Source: Actinomortierella ambigua
Lineage: Eukaryota; Mortierellomycota; Mortierellomycetes; Mortierellales; Mortierellaceae
Direction of reading: 5' to 3'
Assembly (NCBI GenBank): GCA_016098155.1
Contig: JAAAJB010000581.1
Location: 1-21,829, forward strand
DNA: 21,829 bases
The position numbers were made by a program, and so were the translations under genes. Positions 1 to 7,661 of this stretch are shown here, piece by piece (the first letter of the stretch is position 1; every line of letters starts with the position of its first letter). The notes below the pieces were generated by a model, which worked only from the letters and a program-made list of their open reading frames with translations, did no database searches and was not told the DNA's origin.

Positions 1-54
1 GTCCATATTTCATCGTGTTTTGCACAACGAAATTTGGGCTGGTTTCGAGTCTAG

Positions 55-277
55 GAAAAGAGAGCTGCGTATTCATATCAAATGTGATATCCAAAAAGAG
101 AGGAAGGAAGTAAAACACGGGTCTTGACCTGGATGTAGTGTAAGCAGAGTATATAGGGAACAGATGTATGGTGTAAAGAAGATATATTTTGTATGAATGG
201 ATATCTGGACTAGTGAAAAGAGAGCTATGTATTTATATCGAAATTGATATCCCAAAGAAGAAGAAGTGTTACAAGAC
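55..277. repeat. Diverged tandem duplication, period 160 bp
   Basis: The stretch near 55-117 (starting gaaaagagagct, then a tatc..gatatcc core and a purine-rich tail) recurs near 215-277 with the same order of motifs and scattered substitutions, an offset of 160 bp. Short open frames here are low-complexity and not gene-like. The copies look old. It may be a minisatellite or part of a degraded mobile element. No gene is visible in 1-513. Confidence 0.45.
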
Positions 278-513
278 CAGAGGTCTTGTTCACAGGTGCA
301 GACATACGACTTACTCAGAAGAGTGTGGTGCTGAAGGATATGTATTCAAATATGTGTTCAAGTATGATGCTATCTGTTGTTGCTATCTGTTCTGCTGAGC
401 CGATCCAGCAGGTATTTATATGTGTCGATTAACATAAGGACCAGGATGAAGAACAGCGGCGACTACGTCGGGTTTACGTAGATCGACCGTTGCGAACGAA
501 GGGGCCCCAGCGC

Positions 514-657
514 GGCTGCTGACTAATAGTTAGCAGCTCCTAGGGCTACCGGCACGCTAGACGCGTCTGATGGCGTAGACTGCCAAGAGCTAGGAGGGCC
601 CTGCGCAACTGCTGACAAATTAACAGCTGCTAGGTCTACCAGCGCGCTAGGTGCGCC
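514..657. repeat. Two tandem palindromic units (514-567, 608-657)
   Basis: Both units read, with substitutions, a GCTGAC..GTTAGCAGCT hairpin followed by CTAGG.CTACC.GC.CGCTAG. Each begins with an imperfect stem-loop (GCTGCT / AGCAGC arms in the first). They lie immediately beyond the end of the LTR-like block at 705-1082 and probably belong to the same or a related element. No coding potential is seen. Confidence 0.5.
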
Positions 658-704
658 ACCAATAATCGCGTATTGGTGACAGGAGGTCTAGGTTAGGCAG
701 ACCG

Positions 705-1082
705 TGTTGAGCGTAGAGGATGTCCTATCCTCTTACAGGCAGACAGCAATTATTACGTGACCGGAGTCACGTATTGGCTTACAGGCGTGATCTTGATATG
801 AGTATGTGTTTTATATGAAGGATCAACTAAAGGTTACTGAAGGTTGCTGCTATCATATGGTGGAAGGGGTCCTATATATAGGTGTTCTCGGAACCGGGAA
901 GGTCGCCGAGGGATGACTCTTGCAAGAGTCATCCGTCATGCTAGCAAAGTCGACGCTAACAAAGTCGACGCTAGTAGTCTTGGCGCGAACAGAGCGGCGC
1001 GGTAGGACCTAGAAAGTATAGGGGACGCGACGACACACGCGACGCGTGTCGTGCCTAGCAAACCGATATAGGATCGGTAACA
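705..1082 (-). mobile_element. LTR-like block rich in palindromes (copy C)
   Basis: Read on the minus strand the block starts TGTTACC at 1082, the same start as the copies at 1954 and 2479, and ends CAACA at 705, giving TG...CA ends typical of LTRs. It contains a TATA-like stretch (cctatatatagg, about 871-882). It also shows a series of hairpins: 7-bp arms at 715-733, 7-bp arms at 755-772, a 24-bp perfect palindrome at 911-934, and 6-bp arms at about 1062-1078. Two direct 14-bp units lie at 945-958 and 960-973. A purine-rich stretch sits just upstream on the minus strand (about 1083-1105), as a polypurine tract should. No target-site duplication is visible, so the insertion is old or rearranged. 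Confidence 0.55.
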
Positions 1083-1687
1083 GCAATCTTGCCCTTCTTG
1101 CTAGGATCGACCGAAAGGAGAAAGCGGAAAACCTCGATCACCGAAATCCTTTTGTCCACGTAGACGACTGTCCTCGAAACTTGTTGAGAGGGGTTGGGCA
1201 CCTGAGCCTAGTGTTGAGCGTAGAGGATCTCCTTTCCTCTTACACACAGAAAGCTGACTTGCCGAAAGAGTATGTACCGTCCGCCTGGGAACACGTGTGC
1301 ACTTGATGGACAGCACCGACACCGTTTGATTGTTGGATAGTATCACACAAAAGCATTGCGGCAATTGTCTGAATTGTTGCATCACCGTGGCATACGACGA
1401 CCTCCTTGGACTCCTTGCTTGCTTCTTTATGGGAGATTGTGTATGGTCCTTGGAAGCCTCGACCACTTCTGGACTTGATGCCATTTAAGACCATAACCCT
1501 CTCATCCGAATGCGCTGCTGTTGTCTGGACCGCGAAGACGAACACAGATCCTCGGAAGACTTTTTCTTGAATCCGAGCCCACCACGCCAGCATGATAGCG
1601 TTATCTGTGGGTGATGCGGGCGGGAGTACGTTGTCCACAAGAGCCGCCATCGCCGCAGGCTCCTCCGATGGCGATCTGGCGCCGTAG
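1083..1687 (-). pseudogene. Decayed retrotransposon internal region with GPY/F-like motif
   Basis: On the minus strand an open stretch from 1650 to 1240 contains VMVLNGI..GRGFQGPYTI (encoded around 1450-1500). This resembles the GPY/F module near the C-terminus of Ty3/gypsy integrases (V.V......F.GPY.V). A second frame running down to 1101 ends in FEDSRLRGQ...FPLSPFGRS just before copy C, the position expected for a pol tail before the 3' LTR. The frames do not join, so the piece is frameshifted and truncated. A 33-bp stretch at 1211-1243 repeats the end of copy C. The integrase assignment rests on one motif and is tentative. Confidence 0.35.
1211..1243. repeat. 33-bp direct repeat of the LTR end (also 704-736)
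   Basis: Positions 704-736 and 1211-1243 read gtgttgagcgtagaggat then .tcct.tcctcttac and differ at two of 33 positions. Both contain the inverted pair AGAGGA/TCCTCT. Copies diverge sharply on the outer side of the TGTTG/CAACA end, as expected for an LTR edge. The 1211 copy is therefore probably a remnant of a second LTR, truncated after about 40 bp. Confidence 0.55.
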
Positions 1688-1954
1688 TGTGTAATAAGTG
1701 TGAAGATCGGTGCGAAAGAAAAGTTATCGAGACTCTAAGTTCAGAGGTTCTCATCCTATTTATACTTGGCCTCGGAAACCAGTAAGGTCGTTGAGGTATT
1801 TTCGGTTTGTGACTCTTGGCAGAGTCGACGCTAGCATGCGTAGCGCAAACTGTGCGCAAGTCAAGGTAGCTTAGGAAGCGTAGCAAGTGCGGAGGAGATG
1901 CGACAACACGCGCAGCCGCGTGGTGTGCTTACTCCGATCGAGCCATTGGTAACA
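1688..1954 (-). mobile_element. LTR-like sequence, minus orientation (copy B)
   Basis: On the minus strand it begins TGTTACCAATGGCTCGATCGG at 1954 and ends near ..CTTATTACACA at 1688. It is an inverted copy of 2479-2749: the shared stretches include CTCGATCGGA, CACGCGGCTGCGCGTGTTG, AATACCTCAACGACCTTACTGG, AAGTATAAAT (TATA box) and the terminal cttcacacttattacacac. The TATA box and TG/CA ends fit an LTR. No matching target-site duplication is seen at the two ends. Confidence 0.6.
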
Positions 1955-1956
1955 AT

Positions 1957-2178
1957 GACCTTATGCGTCGTGTCATGACACACGTTTTCGGCTTTGAACA
2001 CATTTCTGCCCTCTGGCTTGACCAATTCTTGAGCGTGCGGATCCTCATGGTCCGCCGGGCCATACACCTCCATCTTGAACCCCAAAACAACAGTACATGT
2101 ACGTGAGCCCATGTAGTATGCTCCATGTATGTCCCGGAGTCTGGGTAGTTTCAGTCGTATGTCTTGTGGGACCGACAT
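1957..2178 (-). other. Open frame fragment abutting LTR copy B, unassigned
   Basis: On the minus strand an ATG at 2178 opens a frame (MSVPQDIRLKLPRLRDIHGA...) that runs to the 5' edge of LTR copy B and then reads into it. The composition before the boundary looks protein-like, but I recognise no family. It could be a host or transposon gene fragment cut off by the LTR, or chance. Confidence 0.2.
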
Positions 2179-2228
2179 GATTTTTATTTTACTTCGCTGT
2201 TATTGCAGCAGAACACATGCTTCCACCG

Positions 2229-2261
2229 TTTTTTTTTTTTTTTTTTTGGGTGGGGGAGGGG
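2229..2261. repeat. T19 homopolymer followed by a G-rich run
   Basis: A run of 19 T (2229-2247) is followed directly by three G runs separated by single bases (2248-2261). It lies between the two inverted LTR-like copies. An 11-13-bp imperfect inverted repeat (gtatcatatttt/aaatatgatac) lies just right of it at 2294-2306 and 2370-2382. The function is unknown. Confidence 0.5.
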
Positions 2262-2478
2262 CTAAACCTGGTTTCTTAAAGCTATATATTGTGGTATCAT
2301 ATTTTGAGCTCGGTTTGAGATGCAGAGGCCATGACACTGACCTCGTGGATAAAACGCGTATACAAAAATCGAAATATGATACTCGTGTTTGAACGTTGGT
2401 CTCGATTCACGCTACGGTAGATCTATAACGACCAAGTACGTGTCCTAACCGCAAAAGCTCCACAAGAATAATCATCAT

Positions 2479-2749
2479 TGTTACCAATGGCTCGATCGGA
2501 ATACGCATAACACGCGGCTGCGCGTGTTGGCGCGTCTCTTCTGTGCATCCTACGCTTCCTACGCTTCATACGTGGTCGTAGGCTTGCGCTCAGTTCGCGC
2601 CAAGCCTGCTAGCGTCGACCGCCAAGAGTCACACTGAAAATACCTCAACGACCTTACTGGTTCTCAGTCCAAGTATAAATGGGATGGAATCCCTGAACTT
2701 GGAGTCTCGATAGCTTTTCTTTCGCACCGATCTTCACACTTATTACACA
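2479..2749 (+). mobile_element. LTR-like sequence, plus orientation (copy A)
   Basis: This is the plus-strand copy of the element at 1688-1954, starting TGTTACCAATGGCTCGATCG and ending ..TTATTACACA. It contains the TATA-like aagtataaat near 2670. The two copies face each other head to head across about 520 bp. The reverse-transcriptase fragment follows in the same orientation about 80 bp downstream, so this may be the 5' LTR of that truncated element. Confidence 0.6.
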
Positions 2750-2786
2750 CGACCAGAGTGGCCAGGCAGAGAGTACCTTCAAGCTA

Positions 2787-3404
2787 TTGGAGCTCCTCGG
2801 CGACTTGTTGCGGAACGACCAATCATTCAGTGCGTTGAACGCGCAGACCGTCAAGAATGCCTATCCATTGCCACGGATTGAGGATCTGCTTGACCAGGTC
2901 CATGGTGCCAGGTTCTTTAGCAAGATCGACCTTCGTTCGGGCTACCACCAAGTGCGTGTTCGAGAGGAGGACGTCCACAAGACTGCTTTCCGGACTCGTT
3001 ACGGCTTGTTCGAGTACCTAGTGATGCCCTTTGGCCTCACTGGGGCCCCTGGAACCTTCTCTCTGTTGATGAACCAAGCCTTTCAAGATCTTCTTGGTGT
3101 CGATGCACCTGAGAAGTTCCTCCTGGTCTACTTGGACGACCTTTGCATTTTCAGCAGCACCATGGAAGACCACCAGCGCCGCCTTCGCACTGCTCTTGAA
3201 CGGATGCGTGAGCATAAGCTCTACGGCAAGATGACGAAATGTGAGTTCTTCAAGGACGAGATCCCTTTCTTGGGTCATATCCTGACTGGCGACGGCATCA
3301 AGGTCGACCCAGCGAAAGTCCAGGCTGCTCAGGAATGGCCTACACCTGAGAATGTCAAGGACATCCAGCGATTCCTAGGACTCGTGAACTACTACCGGCA
3401 GTAA
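2787..3404 (+). pseudogene. Ty3/gypsy reverse-transcriptase fragment (truncated pol)
   Basis: The frame encodes the core of a Ty3/gypsy reverse transcriptase, which copies element RNA into DNA in cytoplasmic virus-like particles. Visible in order are ALNAQTVKNAYPLPRIEDLL, the first catalytic Asp in FSKIDLRSGYHQVRV, TRYGLFEYLVMPFGLTGAP, the active-site YLDD (followed by LCIFS rather than the usual ILVFS), FLGHILTGDGIKVDP and RFLGLVNYY. The frame is intact but cut at both ends: the usual start of the domain (C.DYRALN) is replaced by RNDQSFSALN, and a TAA follows YYRQ directly, so the RNase H and integrase domains are missing. There is no ATG at 2787 (the codon is TTG). The short segment between LTR copy A and the RT core may be a leftover of gag. 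It is non-functional alone. Confidence 0.85.
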
Positions 3405-3753
3405 TTATATTATATAGCCTTTCTCATAGTCCTCCCATATCTTTACGATCAATACAAACATCCTCACCGTACATCTGCCTCCTGTACACTCTGCCTACTT
3501 GTCATTAAATATCCCTTAAGTACGAAAACATATCTGACCCTGTAAACATGTGCAAGTCGTAGGACTTGCAACACCAGCGTTCACCCTCTTTCGCACTCTC
3601 ATTAGACTGGCCAGATCCCTCTGTCTCCCTACGAACTGATCAATGCTCCCACACAGCCTCGTATTAGAGAGGAGGCCTACTTTTGACTTAAACTGGACTC
3701 TGCACATTAGTGTATGGTCTCTGGCTTTTGTTTTTATGTAATAGAGAACTAGA

Positions 3754-3775
3754 GGGAGGGGAGGAAGGGAGGGGG
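3754..3775 (+). other. G-quadruplex-type motif in a purine tract
   Basis: Four runs of three or more G (3754-3756, 3758-3761, 3767-3769, 3771-3775) are separated by loops of 1, 5 and 1 nt inside a 36-nt purine-only tract. This satisfies the usual G3+N1-7 pattern. Whether it folds or matters is unknown. Confidence 0.4.
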
Positions 3776-4134
3776 AGAGAGGAAAGTGTTTTCCTTGGAT
3801 AGGAAGCAGAGACCCTTTAGTACCGGCTCCGCTTGCTTCGTTCATCATCGCGTGGCGTCGAGCTCGAGCCGCGCTTTCGGCTCTGCTCATCCTCGCGGTC
3901 CCATCGTTCCTATAGTTGATTGTTACGAGAAAAAAAATATGATCCGGTGTTTGGTTAGCAAAGTAAAATCAAGTAATGAGTGACGAGATAGAATAAGGGG
4001 AGAGAGAAGGAGCAGACGAGAAGGGATGTCGGTCTGCAAAAGTGTTTCGAGTTTTTTAAATGGTTATTTTCTTCCCTCCATACGCTCTCTCCCTTCCGTC
4101 GCGAGATGTCTGCATGTCTTTTCCTCTCGTCCAA

Positions 4135-4140
4135 TTTATT
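4135..4140 (-). terminator. Candidate polyadenylation signal AATAAA for FIP1
   Basis: The minus strand reads AATAAA about 235 nt downstream of the FIP1 stop codon. Fungal signals are loose, so this is only a candidate. Confidence 0.3.
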
Positions 4141-4372
4141 CTGATTTCTCTTCAGTCGATGTGGGCTGTGTCTCGTTTTCCAGTGTTGCTGTTTGTCCAA
4201 AGAGCCACCAAAAGGGGAAGGAGATAAAACAAAGAGTCCATCATCCCAGAATTCGAAGTACGGAACTGAGATTCAAAATAGGTGGGTATGGTGGACGAAG
4301 GGGGGGGGGGGCTTTTCTTTTGTCTGCTTTCGTTGTCGCCAGTCGCCTACTCCAAAACCCATTTTTTTCCCG

Positions 4373-7094
4373 TTAAGAGCGGTGCATTACCTTATCCTTC
4401 TCAGCCATAGACCTTTCCTTGCGTCGATCATCGCCTCCTCCGCCACCACCACTGCCACCGCGGTCACCACGGTCGGACGACCGATGATAATCGCGTGATG
4501 ATCGCTCGCCTCGGTCCCGGTCCCGATCGCGGTCTCTGTCCCGGTCGCCACGGTCTCGTTCCCGATCGCGATCCCGTGTCGACACGGATGATCCACTGCC
4601 GCCACTGCCACCACTGGCGCGCTCGCGCTCACGCTCACGGCTTGATCCGCGTACACCGCTACCTTCTCGACTGCTGCGATCCATGCTCTCCAATCGCTCT
4701 CGGTCCCGATCCCGACTGTCTCGACTATCTCGGCTGTCACGCGTGTCCCTTGCGTCCCGGTCACGATCCCGGTCGCGGTCATTGCGGTCACTGCGGTCGC
4801 GGTCGCCTCCTCGATCGCGGTCTCGGCTATCCCGTCCTCCTCCTCCTCCACCACCACCACTCCGGTCATAATCGCGGTGGTCTCTGTCAACACTACCATG
4901 CCGTGAAGGGCTCGCACTCCGGTCGCGATCATTCACGAACCCGCTTCCGCCCTTATTACCTCCAAACGAAGGCGACTGTTGCGACAATTGCGATGAGATC
5001 TGGGGTGGAGGAACACTGCCTGGGAAGGATGGGCCTGGGAAGTTGGCGCCTTGACCAAAAGGTGGACCACCGCCAGGCCCTCCTTGTGGCGGTCGACCAT
5101 GGAGGAATCCTGCTCCACTGCCGCCTGGCATGTTCTCCATGCTGCCGAATCCACCTTGTCTGAACGGCAGTTGTGGTTGACCTGGCCGACCATCAAAGGG
5201 CGGAGGACCGCCACGTCCACGGCCCATACCACCACCACCACCCATGCCCTGCGGTCCACCTCGACCACCACCGCCGCCTCCTGGTGGGGCTCCTGCGCCT
5301 CGACCGCCCCGGAAGGAGTTGGGTCCATCATAGAACGAAGAGGGTGGTTGCTGCCCTTGTGGGAACTCTGAGCTGCCGTCGTGATCTCCGCCGCCAGGTC
5401 CACTAAAGCTGCCATGTCGTTGGAAGCCGGGGCTTGCATCACGGCGACTAGGGGATTGATCGCCATTGTCATCTTTACCACGACCTCGTCCTGCACCGCC
5501 ACCACCACCACCAGCTGCGCCAGTTGGAAGACTGTTGTTTCCTCCGGGGCCGAACCGTCCAGCGCCACGTCCCGCGCCGAGGTTTCCTCCTTGTCCCATG
5601 CCGGGGCCGCCAAGACCTCCTGCACCTCCGCGTGGGTTCATTGGGTTCATCATCTGCATGCCTGGCGGGAGAGCCATACCGCGACCCATCATTCCGGGCA
5701 TTCCTACGGGCGGCATTCCTGGCATTCCTGGGAGGCCTGGCATCATGCCCGGGATTGGTAGCGGCAACATGCCTGGTGGTAAGCCTGACATACCCTGCAT
5801 CGCCAGCGCTGCCATCTCTGGTGGCATATCCATCAGCATTGGATCAAGCTCCATACCCTAAAGTAAAGGCGATATGTTAGAAGGAAAGAGGAGGCGTTAG
5901 ATGCGGTATTTCTTCCCTTTTCTTAATCATACCATTTCTTTTTTTTTTTCCCATTTTTCCTTCCAGTTCCATTACCCTAATTCCACCAAAGGGATTATCG
6001 CGCATCATTTTTTGCTTATGGCAGTAAGCACGCCAGGTCGCCTCGTTGAATCCATAGTTAAAGTAATCAGTGATGTCGGCACCGGGTTTCCGCCAGGGCT
6101 TGTCTTCGAATCCATCCAGATCCACGTCAAAGATCTCCACGCCGTCAATCTTGCCCACAGCATTGATGTCCACTCCTCCAGCCTTGGTCGCTGCGCCAGA
6201 CGAGGTCGTTCCTGCTCCTCCGGCTCCACTGCCATCAGCCCCGCCATTCACCTCACCCGAGGCGCCTGCGCCGGGTTTGATCACGACGCTGGACTTGATG
6301 TTGACGACCGTTTGGCTGCTGCTAAATGATACACGATCATAGTATCAATCAAACAAAAAAGTTATGTATCAGTAAGATAGCGCTCAGTCTAAGGTAGATC
6401 CCGCGTGGGAAAAAAGGGGACATACCTGGAGGGCACTCCTGTACTAGGCCTATCATCACTATCCATGACAATTTCGATATCCTATAATCAACATGTATTG
6501 AAAGAAAAAAAAATACAGTGAGTGCTGGGTTACAACACCTTGCCAGGTGAATTATGACAAGAAGATCATTGATAGTGAGTGACTACGGCGACATTTACAT
6601 CATCGCTGTCTTCATCGGCTTCTTCGTCATCCTCGTCCTCCTCATCCTCTTCATCCTCATCGCCCTCCGCATCCTCGTCGTCGTTGCCTCCTTGCTTGGC
6701 TTCGTCTGATATTGCCTTGGTGTCGGTATGGCTAAATGTGATATCGTAAATGAGAAAACAAACAAACAAACAAAAAAAGGTATGAGCCAAACAGGTTATC
6801 CTTTGCTCCTCGCTTTCATAAACTTGGCTCCAAGTGCCCAGGAAACAAACTGTACCTATCTGATCCACCACCGTAGAGATCGAATGCATCTCCGCTATCG
6901 CCTTAAACAACGTGAGGGCGGGCAAAAGATCGTAAGCACTTTGAAGAGATACACGTGGTCATGGGTAGAGGAAAAAGCCAGAACATCAATAACACATGGT
7001 TACCAGCACTGGGGGCGGCGGATGCAGGTTCGTTGGAAGCGGAGCCATAAAGGAACTCGTCCTCGTCGACGTCGTCAGGTATATTTGTGTTCAT
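4373..7094 (-). CDS. FIP1: Fip1-type pre-mRNA polyadenylation factor
   Basis: Fip1 is a nuclear subunit of the cleavage and polyadenylation factor; it tethers poly(A) polymerase to the complex and binds RNA. I derive six exons: complement(join(4373..5857, 5976..6321, 6426..6481, 6599..6731, 6856..6901, 7004..7094)). All are GT-AG and in phase, giving 718 aa. The N-terminus has the acidic DEDEFLYG motif, then [10 protein letters not shown], a long Asp/Glu tract and [12 protein letters not shown]. The conserved Fip1 domain is at about residues 174-216: [19 protein letters not shown] then [13 protein letters not shown]. Residues 226-290 are Pro/Met/Gly-rich, 300-530 Gly/Arg-rich, and 533-718 an Arg-Asp/Arg-Ser mixed-charge tail like that of animal FIP1L1 and unlike the short yeast protein. 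The ATG at 7094 is the first that leads into the family motif. A GTAATG at 4390 just before the stop could be another donor, so the last few residues are uncertain. The gene is divergent from CFT1. Confidence 0.93.
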
Positions 7095-7661
7095 TGAATG
7101 TGATGAATGAGAGGAGAGAGAGAGAGAGGGTAACGAACAGTCTATCTAGTCTACTGGGTGTTTGATGAAGAGAAAAGAAGAAAAAGAATGGCTTGTGGGA
7201 TGGATGAGGAAGGGTGATCGTAGAAGCGAGTCTTTGGGGCACAAGCGACTTTGTTGGTTGTCCAATGCGCGTCCAGCGAGAGAGAGTGATCAAGATGCCC
7301 TCGCCCTTTTTCTTCTCGGTGCCCAAAAAGGGTGCGCGAAGGGAGAGAGGAGAGAGAAAGTGGCTGTTGGGTGGCTTGTTGGCCCTGGAGGTGGAAGGTG
7401 ACTGGAAATTCGCGCCCCCCCCCCCTCCCCACTCGCACTAGCTCTACGAGACCCCCAGTTGACAACATCCACCACTACTACTACTGCATTGGACAGACAA
7501 CTGGAGACAGGATTCCCCTCACCCCTTTCCCTCCTCCTTTCTCTTCTCCTCTGCAACACAAGCCTGCAGCAAGAAGCGCTTGCAGGCGAGAAAAAAAAAC
7601 CATTTGGGGGCAAGCGACCTTTTGAGACGCGAACGCTGATTCGATTACTTTTTCTTCCATC
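7095..7661. promoter_or_regulatory. Shared intergenic region between FIP1 and CFT1
   Basis: This 567-bp stretch separates the two divergent start codons and must hold both promoters and 5' UTRs. No convincing TATA box is visible. It contains a GA-repeat tract (7109-7130), reading as CT-rich in the FIP1 5' leader, and a C-rich run (7415-7430). Open frames inside are short and unlike proteins. A bidirectional promoter is inferred from position. Confidence 0.6.

Larger units (their letters stand above)
3405..4372. other. Intergenic region, no gene seen
   Basis: Short open frames occur on both strands but none resembles a protein family or has consistent splice structure. A purine-only tract covers 3751-3786. 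The right part is presumably the 3' UTR and terminator of FIP1, which is transcribed leftward. A run of 12 G lies near 4300-4312. Confidence 0.6.

Noticed and set aside
2229..2247. T19 run as the poly(A) tail of a retroposed transcript on the minus strand
   Set aside because: No recognisable transcript body or target-site duplication flanks it; a simple homopolymer is as likely.
3955..4376. Lys/Arg-rich minus frame (to 4200) as a last FIP1 exon
   Set aside because: It would need an unsupported splice from the donor at 4390, and its sequence does not resemble Fip1 C-termini; left as an open question only.
5466..5861. Long Pro/Ile-rich plus-strand frame opposite FIP1
   Set aside because: It is the antisense shadow of the Gly/Pro/Met-rich FIP1 exon 6; it has no start context, splice sites or family motif of its own.
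6566..6925. 119-aa minus frame as an independent gene
   Set aside because: It contains FIP1 exon 3 plus intron sequence; splicing to exons 2 and 4 gives the family motifs in order.
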